DNA from: Meiothermus ruber DSM 1279
GTDB lineage: Bacteria > Deinococcota > Deinococci > Deinococcales > Thermaceae
Direction: 5' to 3'
Assembly (NCBI RefSeq): GCF_000024425.1
Contig: NC_013946.1
Location: 1,178,001 to 1,242,000 of the forward strand
Length of the DNA: 64,000 nucleotides
In this document: one piece after another, positions 36,347 to 45,163 of the stretch
Layout: the number at the start of each line of letters is the position of its first letter
Numbering within the stretch: position 1 is the first letter of the stretch
Notes under the pieces: generated by a model
The model's database searches: none
Told to the model about the DNA's origin: nothing
The model's input: the letters and a program-made list of their open reading frames with translations, nothing else
Made by a program: the position numbers and the translations under genes

Positions 36347-37309
36347 TCAGCGCAGGTTGAAGAGGGTGTTGAACTGGGTCAGTAGATTCTGCCGGTTGGC
36401 CTGAATGAAGTCGGCGGCCGAGGGTATCGAGAGCACCTCACCGCTCACCCCTATGGGGCGGGGGGCCGAGGCGATGACCGGGATGTAGCCTTGCTGGGCG
36501 AACAGGGCCTGGGCTTCGGGGGAGAGCAGGAAGCGCACAAAGCGCTCGGCCAGGGCAGGGTTGCGGCTGCCCGCCATCACACCGATGGGGGTTGGCACCA
36601 GAATTGCGCCGTCGCGGGGGTAGATGACCTTGAGAGGGGCCCCCTGGCGAATCAGGTCGCGGATGCCAAAATCGGTGATGATGGCAATTCCATACTGCCC
36701 CTCGGCCAGTTTTTGCTGGAGGATGGGGTTGGACTGCTCGACCTTGAGACCGTTGCGCTGGAGCTGCTCGAAGAAGCTAAAGCCAAAGCGCTGGCTGAAG
36801 GTGCCCAGCGTGGAGAGGGCTGCGCCCGAGAAATTGGGGTTGGGCATCCCTATCAGATCGCGGTAATCGGGTTTGAGCAGGTCGCGCCAGGTCTGGGGCT
36901 CGGGGAGGTTCCCCAGCTTGCGGGTGTTGATCGCAATGCCGTTGTAGAGCAGCCGCACTTCGTAGTAACGCCCGCCCTGGTAGGCAAACTTGACTGGAAA
37001 GCCGGGGGTGGTGGCCCGCACCGGACGCAAGCGGTTGGCAGCAGCCAGCTCGCGGAAAAAAGTCTCGTCGGCCACCCATAAGAGGTCGGCCTGGGGGTTG
37101 CCCGCTTCCAGTTCGGCCCGCAGGCGGGTGATCACTTCGCCGGTGCCGCTGCGGAAGACCTGCACGTTGACGCCCGGATTGGCCCGTTTGAAGAGCTCAA
37201 TCATGGGGTTGACGTTGGTCAGCACCTCCGAGGTGTAGAGGGTGAGGGTTTGCGGCTGGGCGTAAGCCAGGCCACAAGCCAGCAAAGAAGCCAGAATGAG
37301 TCGTTGCAT
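36347..37309 (-). CDS. fbpA: Iron(III) ABC transporter substrate-binding protein
   Basis: A 320-residue periplasmic binding protein. Signal peptide MQRLILASLLACGLAYAQ (about 18 residues) is followed by TLTLYTSEVLTNVNPMIELF, the FbpA/AfuA start. GGRYYEVRLLYNGIAINT holds a tyrosine pair that could coordinate ferric iron as in FbpA. GGAGG lies 4 bases before the ATG. First gene of fbpABC. Confidence 0.88.
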   Translation of the reverse strand: MQRLILASLLACGLAYAQPQTLTLYTSEVLTNVNPMIELFKRANPGVNVQVFRSGTGEVITRLRAELEAGNPQADLLWVADETFFRELAAANRLRPVRATTPGFPVKFAYQGGRYYEVRLLYNGIAINTRKLGNLPEPQTWRDLLKPDYRDLIGMPNPNFSGAALSTLGTFSQRFGFSFFEQLQRNGLKVEQSNPILQQKLAEGQYGIAIITDFGIRDLIRQGAPLKVIYPRDGAILVPTPIGVMAGSRNPALAERFVRFLLSPEAQALFAQQGYIPVIASAPRPIGVSGEVLSIPSAADFIQANRQNLLTQFNTLFNLR

Positions 37310-37333
37310 AAAGCCTCCGATACGGGTTCAACC

Positions 37334-37362
37334 CTGTTAGATTCTGTTCTGCCTATTGTCAA
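37334..37362 (-). promoter_or_regulatory. fbpABC promoter
   Basis: Minus strand perfect TTGACA (37362-37357), 17-base spacer, TAACAG (37339-37334). TGACA is also repeated 13 bases upstream, a possible regulator contact; no clear Fur box is seen. Confidence 0.7.
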
Positions 37363-37412
37363 CCTGGTGTCAGGGTGAATTTTGTTCTAGGTGGCAATCT
37401 ACTCTGGGGGCT

Positions 37413-38147
37413 TCAGGCTGCACCGGCAATGATCCGATGATCCTTAAGGGTGATCCCGCTGAGGCCGTGTTTGGCGCAGAGCTTGTCGAGGTTTTGCTGG
37501 CGCTGTTGTGCTCGAGCCGCGTACGACATATTGGCCCCGTGCATCGCCACCGCCACACCCCGGCCCGGTAGCTGAACGAGGGGGTAGCCTGCTGAGACCA
37601 CCCGCAGATACCAGTCCCAGTCCCAGTAGTCCGACATCTCCGGGTCGAACAGCCCCAGCCGGTCGTGGAAAAAGCGGGGGTAGGCCACCCCGGAGGCCAG
37701 CAGGAGGTTGTCCTTCTGGAGCGACGAAGAGCTGGCCTTGAAGTCGAAGGGGATGCGCTCCAGTTCCAGGCCATCGCGCTCCTGCACTAAATAGCCGCCC
37801 CGGTAGACCAGGCTGGCCTGCGTTCGCAGGGCGCGCACCACCCGGTGCAGGTGGGTGGGGTCGAGCCACCAGTCGTCGTCATCCAGCAGGGCGATAATCT
37901 CGCCGGAGGCGTGGGCCAGCCCGGTATTGCGGGCTTCCACCTGGCCCTGGCCCTGGTTGCGTACCCCGACGATCCGGGGGTCGCGCAGGCTGTGGGCGGC
38001 CAGGAGGCCCGCTCCGTCGCCGTCGTCCACCACCACGGCCTCCCAGTCGGGGTAGAGCTGGAGCTGGAGCGAGCGCAGCGCCCGCATCAGCAGTTGGGGG
38101 CGGTTGTAGGTGGGAATGAGCACGCTAACCATGCTTTGTTTTGACAT
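37413..38147 (-). CDS. Family 2 glycosyltransferase
   Basis: A 244-residue GT-A fold enzyme. VSVLIPTYNRPQLLMRALRSL is the nucleotide-binding start, and IIALLDDDDWWLDP carries the DxD metal motif. The acceptor is unknown. Two starts are possible, ATG at 38147 (MSKQSMVSV) and ATG at 38132 (MVSVLIP); neither has a good ribosome-binding site. It stands alone on its strand, divergent from surE. Confidence 0.82.
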   Translation of the reverse strand: MSKQSMVSVLIPTYNRPQLLMRALRSLQLQLYPDWEAVVVDDGDGAGLLAAHSLRDPRIVGVRNQGQGQVEARNTGLAHASGEIIALLDDDDWWLDPTHLHRVVRALRTQASLVYRGGYLVQERDGLELERIPFDFKASSSSLQKDNLLLASGVAYPRFFHDRLGLFDPEMSDYWDWDWYLRVVSAGYPLVQLPGRGVAVAMHGANMSYAARAQQRQQNLDKLCAKHGLSGITLKDHRIIAGAA

Positions 38148-38233
38148 TAAACCGGCTTTGTCAGGTGATGTTGGTACGCCCCCTGACATTTGCTTGACCG
38201 CTGCAAACCAAGCTCAGGCTTGTGAGGTAGACG

Positions 38234-38968
38234 ATGCGAATCCTGGTCACCAACGACGACGGTATCTACAGCCCCGGCCTGCTGGCGCTGGCCGAGGTAG
38301 CCGCGGCTTTTGGCGAAGTGCGGGTGGTGGCGCCCGATGTGGAGCAGTCGGCCATGGGGCACGCCATCACCATCGGGCGGCCCCTGCATTACCGCGCCAC
38401 CCCTCTGGGGGGCCTCGAGGCCTACCGGGTCAACGGCACCCCCGCCGACTGCGTGGCCCTGGGTACCCACCACTGGGACAAGGTGGATCTGGTGCTCTCG
38501 GGCATCAACCTGGGCTCCAACCTGGGCCACGAGATCTGGCACTCTGGTACGGTGGCCGCGGCCAAGCAGGCGGCTTTGCTGGGGATTCCGGCCATCGCCT
38601 TCAGCGCCTTTATGAACGGTCGAGAGCCCGATTTCATCCTGCTCAAGCCGTGGGTGGGGAAGGTGCTCGAGGCCCTCTTGCGGGAGCCCAAGCCCTTCCT
38701 GATCAACGTTAACCTGCCACCCAAACCCAAAGGCATTCTTTGGGCCCGGCAGTCGGTGCGGCGGTACGAGGGGCGGATTGTGCCCGGCACCGATCCCATG
38801 GGCCGGGCGCACTTCTGGTTTGCGGCCCGCCCCGACCACGAACCCGAGGAGGGTACCGACCGCTGGGCGGTGGGTCACAACTTTATCGCGCTAACCCCCC
38901 TGCGCCTCGACCTGACCGATGAGGCCCGCCTGAGCCAGGCGTTTCAGCTAGCGGCCCTGGCCGATTGA
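38234..38968 (+). CDS. surE: 5'-nucleotidase SurE
   Basis: A 244-residue stationary-phase survival nucleotidase. [21 protein letters not shown] is the SurE signature with metal ligands D8 and D9, and [12 protein letters not shown] and [22 protein letters not shown] are further conserved motifs. It dephosphorylates nucleoside monophosphates. GAGGT lies 6 bases before the ATG. Its stop is 2 bases from the convergent ychF stop. Confidence 0.95.
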   Translation: MRILVTNDDGIYSPGLLALAEVAAAFGEVRVVAPDVEQSAMGHAITIGRPLHYRATPLGGLEAYRVNGTPADCVALGTHHWDKVDLVLSGINLGSNLGHEIWHSGTVAAAKQAALLGIPAIAFSAFMNGREPDFILLKPWVGKVLEALLREPKPFLINVNLPPKPKGILWARQSVRRYEGRIVPGTDPMGRAHFWFAARPDHEPEEGTDRWAVGHNFIALTPLRLDLTDEARLSQAFQLAALAD

Positions 38969-38970
38969 AG

Positions 38971-40089
38971 TTATACGTTAAACAGAATCAGCACCACATC
39001 GCCGTCCTGTACCACGTAGTCCTTGCCCTCGGTGCGCACCCAGCCCTTTTCCTTGGCGCTGGCCCAGCTGCCGGCCTCCACCAGCCTGTGCCACTCGATA
39101 ACCTCGGCCCGGATGAAGCCGCGCTCGAGGTCGGAGTGAATCTCGCCGGCGGCCTGGGGGGCCTTGGTGCCTTTGCGGATGGTCCAGGCCCGCACCTCCT
39201 TCTCGCCGGCGGTGAAGAAGGTTTGCAGGCCCAGGGTGTGGTAGGCGGTGCGCACCAGCCGGTTGAGCCCCGACTCCTCCAGGCCCAGAGCGCGCAGGTA
39301 CTCCTGGGCTTCTTCCTCGGAGAGTTCGGCCAGCTCGGCCTCGATCTTGGCCGAGACCACCACCACCTCGGCCCCCTCCCGCGCGGCTACTGCGCGCACT
39401 TTTTGCACGTGGGGGTTCTGAGCGCCCTCCGGCAGGTCTTCCTCGGCCACGTTGCACACGTAAATTACCGGCTTATAGGTGAGCAGGCCCAGTTCGCGGG
39501 CTGCCCGGGCCAGCAGCTCGGGGTCGGCCCCGGTGTGGGTGCGGATGGGCTGGCCCTGGGAGAGGTGCGCCATAAGGGGCTCGAGCGTCTCCAGGAGGGC
39601 TTTGTCGTCCTTATCGCTCTTGGCGCTTTTGCGCAGCTTGTCCAGGCGCTTCTCGATGGTCTGGAGGTCGGCCAGGGCCAGCTCGGTGTTGATGGTCTCG
39701 AGGTCGTCCAGGGGGTCTACCTTACCCGCCACGTGCACCACGTTGGGGTCTTCGAAGCAGCGCACCACGTGGGCGATGGCCGCCACCTCGCGGATGTTAG
39801 CCAGGAACTGGTTGCCCAGCCCCTCGCCTTTGTGCGCGCCCTTAACCAACCCGGCGATGTCCACAAACTCCACGTGGGTGGGCACGATGGGCGGTACCCG
39901 CTCGCCCTTGATAAAGAGCTTTTGCAAAGCATTCAGGCGGGGGTCGGGCAGGGTAACCACCCCCACGTTCTTGTCAATGGTGGCAAAGGGGTAGTTGGCT
40001 GCCAGGGCGCCCGCTTTGGTAATGGCGTTAAACAGCGTGGATTTGCCCACATTGGGAAGACCGACGATTCCGACTCCGAGCGATGCCAT
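38971..40089 (-). CDS. ychF: Redox-responsive ribosome-binding ATPase YchF (Obg-like)
   Basis: A 372-residue P-loop protein. Walker A is GLPNVGKST (10-18), the G3 motif is DIAGLVKGAHKGEGLGNQFL, and the G4 site reads NVAE rather than NKxD, which gives YchF its ATP preference. The coiled coil and a C-terminal TGS domain follow. The ATG at 40089 is chosen because AGAGGAA lies just before it. Confidence 0.95.
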   Translation of the reverse strand: MASLGVGIVGLPNVGKSTLFNAITKAGALAANYPFATIDKNVGVVTLPDPRLNALQKLFIKGERVPPIVPTHVEFVDIAGLVKGAHKGEGLGNQFLANIREVAAIAHVVRCFEDPNVVHVAGKVDPLDDLETINTELALADLQTIEKRLDKLRKSAKSDKDDKALLETLEPLMAHLSQGQPIRTHTGADPELLARAARELGLLTYKPVIYVCNVAEEDLPEGAQNPHVQKVRAVAAREGAEVVVVSAKIEAELAELSEEEAQEYLRALGLEESGLNRLVRTAYHTLGLQTFFTAGEKEVRAWTIRKGTKAPQAAGEIHSDLERGFIRAEVIEWHRLVEAGSWASAKEKGWVRTEGKDYVVQDGDVVLILFNV

Positions 40090-40250
40090 GGGGTTCCTCT
40101 GGTCGTCAGGCCCTCCGGCCTGCACACAAGCGAATATTCTACCCCAGGGGAGGCCAAAGCCCCAAGCCCTCGAGGCCAGGACAGCGGTTTTGCGTTTTGT
40201 CCCCGCACCTGCGCCAGGAATGGTCGGCTTAGGGTGGTGTAAGGTTTGAA

Positions 40251-40448
40251 ATGGTCAAGCGCCGGGTTAGTAGCAAAGGACAGATAACCCTACCCAAACA
40301 GATTCGCAAGCTTCTAGGCCCTGAACCTGGGGGAGAGGTGCCGGGGCGGTGGCAGAGCGTGCCCCTCGAGGCCCTCCGGGGTCGCCTTTTCCAGGCAATG
40401 GAGAAAGAACAGCAGGCTAGGGAGCGGGTGTGGGCCCAGGACGCGTAG
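40251..40448 (+). CDS. Short AbrB/SpoVT-type antitoxin-like protein (possibly degenerate VapB)
   Basis: A 65-residue ORF whose start, VKRRVSSKGQITLPKQIRKL, is the swapped-hairpin AbrB fold used by VapB/MazE antitoxins. After GPEPGGEV the expected core strands are lost, and a charged helix follows (LFQAMEKEQQARERVWAQD), which could be the toxin-binding tail. A deletion in the middle is likely. TAAGGT lies 5 bases before the ATG. It overlaps a VapC-like fragment. Confidence 0.6.
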   Translation: MVKRRVSSKGQITLPKQIRKLLGPEPGGEVPGRWQSVPLEALRGRLFQAMEKEQQARERVWAQDA

Positions 40449-40513
40449 AGCGCTTTATCCTGCGCCACCTCGCCAACGATTCTCCAGAACTTGCCGCAAA
40501 AGCCCTGGTGGGG
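40430..40513 (+). pseudogene. VapC-like PIN toxin remnant
   Basis: In the +1 frame relative to the antitoxin-like gene, VERFILRHLANDSPELAAKA (about 40445-40504) matches the conserved start of PIN toxins, where a D-T-N-x-L-L-R-x-L motif is followed by D-x-P-E-x-A-x-x-A. The catalytic first aspartate is gone, and recognisable PIN sequence ends by about 40513, just before the DJ-1/PfpI-like gene end. So the toxin is dead. Confidence 0.5.
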
Positions 40514-40519
40514 TGCGTA

Positions 40520-41035
40520 TCAGAGGCCAAGGTGGGCCCTGGCCTCCTCGGCAAAACCGGCCCAGTCCAACATGGCCCTAGCCAGGGCCAGGTAGCCCTG
40601 GGTGGTGCAGACCTTGCCCTGCCAGTGATGGGGTGCTTTGCTGCGTTCTAGAGCAGTTCCTGCCAGCGCCTCTGCGGTGATGGGGTGGGCGGCCACCTGG
40701 CCCGAAACATGGCCGGCCTCCCACAGCAGCAAAGCGCCGTTGGCCCCGGTGAACACCGCCCGCAGGCTGCTCCACACCTCGTTCAGCCAGTCCTGGTGCT
40801 CGAGGTCGCGCCCCAGCTTGCGCATATTGGGGCCGCCGGGTATCACCAGCACGTCCAGCTCGGGCCGTGCCACAAAGGTGTACTTGGGTGTCCAGACCGC
40901 ACCGGCGCTGCCCTCGAGCGCGGTGCGGCCCCGCGCCACGGTAAACCGCTCCCAACCTAAAAGCCGGGCGGCCTCCATCGCCAGCGCCGCCTCGGCCTCC
41001 AGAAAACCTGGTGTGAGTAAGACGCCTAAACGCAT
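40520..41035 (-). CDS. DJ-1/PfpI-family protein
   Basis: A 171-residue class-I glutamine amidotransferase-like fold. MRLGVLLTPGFLEAEAALAME and LDVLVIPGGPNMRKLG are DJ-1/PfpI motifs. The nucleophile-elbow position reads GANGALLLWEAG, with no cysteine, so the classical catalytic residue appears to be missing. Function unknown; regulators and degenerate chaperones occur in this superfamily. Confidence 0.78.
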   Translation of the reverse strand: MRLGVLLTPGFLEAEAALAMEAARLLGWERFTVARGRTALEGSAGAVWTPKYTFVARPELDVLVIPGGPNMRKLGRDLEHQDWLNEVWSSLRAVFTGANGALLLWEAGHVSGQVAAHPITAEALAGTALERSKAPHHWQGKVCTTQGYLALARAMLDWAGFAEEARAHLGL

Positions 41036-41066
41036 GGGTTCATGCTAGGGAGCGCCTGTGGAGGGG

Positions 41067-42575
41067 TCAAGTTTTGGAGCGGGGCGCTTTGCGCTTGGGC
41101 AGGCTGGGGGTCGCTTTTTGGATGAAGCTCCGCAGGTCGGCGGCCTGCTGGGCCAGGGAAGGCAGGTGCACGTACATCATGTGGCCGGCGGGGTAGTAGT
41201 GCACCTGGATGTTTTTTTGCAGGTGGGGCTCCAAGCTCAGGTGGTTAAGGGTGTAATCGGTGGCGAAGTAAGGCGTAGCCAAATCATAGTAGCCGCTGCC
41301 CACGTACACCTGCAAAAAAGGGTTCATCGAGATAGCCTTGCGCAGGGTTTCGCCCACGTTCAGGTACTGGTTCTCGAACTCCTTGTAGCTCCAGTTGGTG
41401 TACAGGTTGGACAGAATCTCGTAGGGCAGGTCGCTGTGGAAGCCCAGCTCCTGCCGCACGTACTGGTTGAAGGTGGCGGTGTAGGGCCCCTGGATGGCGG
41501 CGTAGCTGGGGTCGTACTCAAAGGTGGCCCCGGCGGCGTCGCGGTCGGTGCCGGTGAAGCGGCTGTCCAGCCGCCCCACGGTTTTGCGCTCGGCGCGCAG
41601 GAGTTCTTTGGTGAAGCGCATGATCTCGAGGCGCAGGTTACAGGCCTGCACATACGCTTCCGAGAGGCCGGTGTAGCGCGCGAGTTTCTGGGCGATGCGC
41701 TTCTGCTCGCTGGTTGGTAGCTTGCTGCCCTGCATCAGGGCCAGGGTGTACTCGCCCAGGGCGAAGGCCTCCACTTCCTTAAGAAGGGCCTCGAGCGGCT
41801 TTTGTTGCAGGTCTCTGGGCAGTTTGCGGTGATACCAGGCGGTGGCGCTAAAGGTGGGCAGGAACAGGATGTGCGGCAGGTCGTTGCCGGGGTTGAAGCG
41901 GGCGGTGCTGAAATCCAGGATGCTGCTCACCAGCATGATGCCGTTCAGGTACATCCCGTGCCGCTCTTGCAGGTACCCCGACAGGCCCGCCGCCCGGGTG
42001 GTGCCGTAGCTCTCACCAATCAGGTACTTGGGGCTGGCCCAGCGCCCGTAGCGGTGGGTGTAGAGGCGGATGAACTCCCCGACGCTCTCGAGGTCGCGCT
42101 TGAAGCCGTGGTACTCCCTGGTTTTCTCACCCTCGAGCATGCGGCTGTAGCCGGTGCCCACCGGGTCAATGAACACCAGGTCGCTCACCTCGAGCAGGGT
42201 GTGTTCGTTGTCCACCAGCCGGTACGGGGGTGGTGTAAGCGCCCCGGCGTCGCCCATCTCCACCCGCTTGGGCCCCAGGAGCCCCAGGTGCAGCCAGACC
42301 GAGGACGAGCCCGGCCCCCCGTTGAACGAGAAGGTGATGGGGCGCTGGCTAGGGTCGGGGGTGTCGTCTTTGGTGTAGGCCACGAAAAAAACCGTGGCTT
42401 TGGGTTTGTGCCCTTCGGCGGTGCCCTCTTTTTCCGACTCCTCGCGCAGCACCACGGTTCCACAGGTCACGCTGTAGCGCAGCTCCTTGCCGGCGATTCG
42501 GACGCTGTGGTGGGTGATGGAGAGCTGGTCTTGAGGGGTGGGCTTCTGGTCAGGGATTTTGCTTTCTTCTGGCAT
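41067..42575 (-). CDS. Serine carboxypeptidase-like peptidase (family S10)
   Basis: A 502-residue alpha/beta hydrolase. NGGPGSSS (85-92) forms the oxyanion hole, GESYGT holds the nucleophile S189, and D431 (GSGYYDLATP) and H465 (PAGHMMY) complete the triad. S10 enzymes remove C-terminal residues at acid pH and are mostly eukaryotic. No signal peptide is seen, so it is likely cytosolic here. TATAGT (minus 42587-42582) lies 6 bases before the ATG, a leaderless arrangement. Confidence 0.9.
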   Translation of the reverse strand: MPEESKIPDQKPTPQDQLSITHHSVRIAGKELRYSVTCGTVVLREESEKEGTAEGHKPKATVFFVAYTKDDTPDPSQRPITFSFNGGPGSSSVWLHLGLLGPKRVEMGDAGALTPPPYRLVDNEHTLLEVSDLVFIDPVGTGYSRMLEGEKTREYHGFKRDLESVGEFIRLYTHRYGRWASPKYLIGESYGTTRAAGLSGYLQERHGMYLNGIMLVSSILDFSTARFNPGNDLPHILFLPTFSATAWYHRKLPRDLQQKPLEALLKEVEAFALGEYTLALMQGSKLPTSEQKRIAQKLARYTGLSEAYVQACNLRLEIMRFTKELLRAERKTVGRLDSRFTGTDRDAAGATFEYDPSYAAIQGPYTATFNQYVRQELGFHSDLPYEILSNLYTNWSYKEFENQYLNVGETLRKAISMNPFLQVYVGSGYYDLATPYFATDYTLNHLSLEPHLQKNIQVHYYPAGHMMYVHLPSLAQQAADLRSFIQKATPSLPKRKAPRSKT

Positions 42576-42643
42576 GGGGATACTATATCCTGCCTTGTTC
42601 GGGGCTTATCCGTTACAAAGAATCCTGCGCTACCCTATGCCAG

Positions 42644-43360
42644 ATGACCTCGAGCTGGAAGTACCTTGCAGGTTTTGTGTTGATGAGCACGCTGGCCCTG
42701 GCCCAGGTAGCCCCCGATGCAGCGCAGGTGCTGGAAAAGATGCGCCAGGCCCATGGGGGGCAGGCCCTGGCAAACTTGCGCACCTACCGAGAGGTTGCGA
42801 CCCTGACTACTTTTTCCGGGCCACAAGCCGAACATATCTTAACAGTGGTTTCGTATGCAGATTTTTCCTCCCAAAGGCTACGGGTGGAGTACCGGGATGG
42901 CACTAACCTGATTCAGGTGCTACAGGTATCGCCCGCAGGAGGCCAGAGCTGGAGTGCTATATCGGGCCGCAAGGCCCTCGAGCCCACCCTCACCAAAGAA
43001 CTGCGCAATGGGCTTTACCAGACCTGGTACGGCCTGCGCTTAGGCGGAAACGGGCGTGAAATGGCACGGCTTGAAGGCAGGCGCACGTTTGGCGATGTGA
43101 CCGGGCAAGCGGTGGTGGTGCGTACCCAGGGCAGCCAAACCACCTACCTTTTCAATGCCCAACATCAGCTTGTTGCCGAGCGCTACCAGAACAGCCAGGG
43201 TCAGCTAACGGTGCTCTACTCCGACCTGCGCCTGGTTTCAGGCATACGCATTCCTTTCCGGGCCCGCTTGTATGCCGACGGCGATCTGTTCGCTGAGGTC
43301 ACGGTGCAAGAGGCCCGGGTCAACCCAACACTGGGGCCTGAGACCTTCAAGCTACCTTGA
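42644..43360 (+). CDS. Exported protein, LolA-like fold suspected
   Basis: A 238-residue protein with a signal peptide (MTSSWKYLAGFVLMSTLALA). The mature part begins APDAAQVLEKMRQAHGGQALANLRTY, as in outer-membrane lipoprotein-sorting-like proteins, and continues as beta strands (VVSYADFSSQRLRVEYRDG, IRIPFRARLYADGDLFAEV). The function is inferred from fold-like features only. TACCCT lies 7 bases before the ATG. It is followed 57 bases later by an exported S41 peptidase. Confidence 0.68.
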   Translation: MTSSWKYLAGFVLMSTLALAQVAPDAAQVLEKMRQAHGGQALANLRTYREVATLTTFSGPQAEHILTVVSYADFSSQRLRVEYRDGTNLIQVLQVSPAGGQSWSAISGRKALEPTLTKELRNGLYQTWYGLRLGGNGREMARLEGRRTFGDVTGQAVVVRTQGSQTTYLFNAQHQLVAERYQNSQGQLTVLYSDLRLVSGIRIPFRARLYADGDLFAEVTVQEARVNPTLGPETFKLP

Positions 43361-43417
43361 TGGGTCAAGATGTAACCCAAGCAACCCATTCCTGAGAATT
43401 TGGCGCAAAAATAAATC

Positions 43418-44686
43418 ATGGACAGCCGGCGGCTTTGGGGGGTTGTATGGGTGTTGTGGGCGGGGCTTGCGCTGGCCAGCCCGGCGCAGGATCTGCTCGA
43501 CGAGGTAAGCCGTTTGCTGGGCGATTACTACGGCGGGTTCTCCCAGGTCAGGCTGCAGGAACTCAAACAGAAGTACCAGGGGGAGCTCGAGAAGGTCTGT
43601 GCCCAGGAGGTGAGCTGCCCCAGCAACAAGGCCTATCCGATCCTTCAGGCCCTGGTGGCCGAGTACGGCGACCGGCACACCCGCTACTTCACCCCCGAAG
43701 ACTACGCCGAGATTCAAAGGCGGCTGGCCGGAAGCAGCAGCAGCCGCCCCCAACTGGGGGTGCAGCTCCAGGTGGTGTCGGGGCTGGAAGGTCTCCTGGT
43801 GGTGGAAGTAAGCGCCCACACTCCCGCCGAGGAGGCTGGGTTGCGCCGGGGTGACCGCATTCTGGCCATCAACGGCGAGGCGCTGCCCCAGGCCGAAGGC
43901 GAGCGCATAGAATTTGTGCGCGAGCGGGTGGCCCTGGGCGCCCCTCTCAAACTGACCGTCCAGCGGGCCCAGCAGCGCCTGGAGCTCGAGGTGCTCCCCC
44001 GCATTATCTCCCTGCGGCAGTTGCCCACCCTCAGCCTCCGGCCCGATCGGGTGGCGGTCTTGCGCATCCCTTCCTTTAGCGGTTACCAGCAGGTAGGGCC
44101 GCGAATCCATGAGCTGGTGCGGCAGGCCCAGGCCGCAGGAGCCCAGGCCATGGTCATTGACCTGCGCAACAACGGCGGCGGGGTGCTGAGCGAGTGTCTG
44201 GTAGGGGCCGGGGCCTTTGTTAAGGAAACCTACCGCCGCTTACAGGATAACCTGCGGGCCAGCGAACAGGGTTTCAAGGAAGGCTACTACTACCTCCGGT
44301 TTGGGGGGCGGGAACGCCCGCAGTACGAGGTGCAGGCCGCCTACTGGACGGGCCCGGTGGTGGTGCTGGTGAACGAGCGCACCGCCTCGTGCGCCGAGTA
44401 CTTCACCTTCGACCTGCAAGAGGGCCGTCAGGCCCCGGTCATCGGCCAGCCGACCGCTGGTGTGGGCAACACCGCCACGGTCTTCCTGCGCCTGAGCGAT
44501 GGCTCGGGTCTGCAGATCACCACCTCGAGGGCCCAGCGCAAAGACGGCAGCTTCTACCCCGAGCGGGTAACCCCCACCCTAAACCTTTCCGACGACTGGT
44601 ACGCCCTGGCCGAAGGGCGCGATCTGCTGCTGGAGAAAGCCGTCGAACTCTTGATGAGTGCGGATATTGGCTTGGAGCGGGAGTAG
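43418..44686 (+). CDS. S41-family (C-terminal processing) peptidase with PDZ domain
   Basis: A 422-residue exported protein: signal peptide (VVWVLWAGLALASPA), a helical N-terminal region, a PDZ domain (about 110-195, EEAGLRRGDRILAINGEAL), then the S41 core with IDLRNNGGG. The nucleophile is S324 in TASCAEYF. The position 25 residues later, normally the catalytic lysine in TFGKG, is V349 (TAGVG). It may use another base, as some S41 subfamilies do, or be inactive. It follows a LolA-like exported protein. Confidence 0.82.
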   Translation: MDSRRLWGVVWVLWAGLALASPAQDLLDEVSRLLGDYYGGFSQVRLQELKQKYQGELEKVCAQEVSCPSNKAYPILQALVAEYGDRHTRYFTPEDYAEIQRRLAGSSSSRPQLGVQLQVVSGLEGLLVVEVSAHTPAEEAGLRRGDRILAINGEALPQAEGERIEFVRERVALGAPLKLTVQRAQQRLELEVLPRIISLRQLPTLSLRPDRVAVLRIPSFSGYQQVGPRIHELVRQAQAAGAQAMVIDLRNNGGGVLSECLVGAGAFVKETYRRLQDNLRASEQGFKEGYYYLRFGGRERPQYEVQAAYWTGPVVVLVNERTASCAEYFTFDLQEGRQAPVIGQPTAGVGNTATVFLRLSDGSGLQITTSRAQRKDGSFYPERVTPTLNLSDDWYALAEGRDLLLEKAVELLMSADIGLERE

Positions 44687-44720
44687 GGACGGCCAGGTTT
44701 GAAGAGGCCAGGCCCGGTCT

Positions 44721-45125
44721 TTACAAACCCTCTACCGGCTCGCTCTCCATAGCCCGGATGGCCTCGCGCAGCCAGTCGGGAATGCGGGCGGGCTTGCCGT
44801 TCTCCAGCCAGACCACCACCACCTTGATGCGGGCGGCCAGCTCCCCGCTGGCCCAGGTCTCGCTCAGGGTGCGGAAGCTCGAGTTGCCCACCTTCTCCAC
44901 CCGGATGGCAATTTCCACCGGCTCGGCAAACAGGATGGGGCGGATGTAATCCACCTCGGCCCGGGCCATCACAAAGTTGCCGCTGTCTATGGCCGCCCCC
45001 GCCCGGCGCAGGTAGTGGCCCCGGGCCACCTCGTCGTAGGTCAGATACACCGCGTTGTTGACGTGTTTGAGGGTGTCTAGGTCGCTAAAGCGTACTTCGA
45101 TGGGAACGCGCACCGGAAACCGCAT
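44721..45125 (-). CDS. Acyl-CoA thioesterase (4-hydroxybenzoyl-CoA thioesterase-like hotdog)
   Basis: A 134-residue hotdog-fold protein. RFSDLDTLKHVNNAVYLTYDE is the 4HBT signature, with the catalytic Asp and the helix cap, and RVEKVGNSSF the second strand. It hydrolyses acyl-CoA or acyl-ACP thioesters; chain preference unknown. TAGAAT (minus 45139-45134) lies 8 bases before the ATG. Divergent from pepF. Confidence 0.88.
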   Translation of the reverse strand: MRFPVRVPIEVRFSDLDTLKHVNNAVYLTYDEVARGHYLRRAGAAIDSGNFVMARAEVDYIRPILFAEPVEIAIRVEKVGNSSFRTLSETWASGELAARIKVVVVWLENGKPARIPDWLREAIRAMESEPVEGL

Positions 45126-45133
45126 ACCCCTGG

Positions 45134-45156
45134 ATTCTATCCCGAGCGCCTATACT
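45134..45156. promoter_or_regulatory. Back-to-back -10 boxes for 4HBT thioesterase and pepF
   Basis: The 38-base spacer between the divergent genes holds TAGAAT for the minus strand (45139-45134) and TATACT for the plus strand (45151-45156). Each lies 7 or 8 bases from its start codon, so both mRNAs should be leaderless and each -35 must lie beyond the other's -10. Confidence 0.65.
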
Positions 45157-45163
45157 TGAGCCT

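Noticed and set aside
38965-40242. 425-residue plus-strand ORF
   Set aside because: It is antisense to ychF, H/G/L-rich, and has no start signals.
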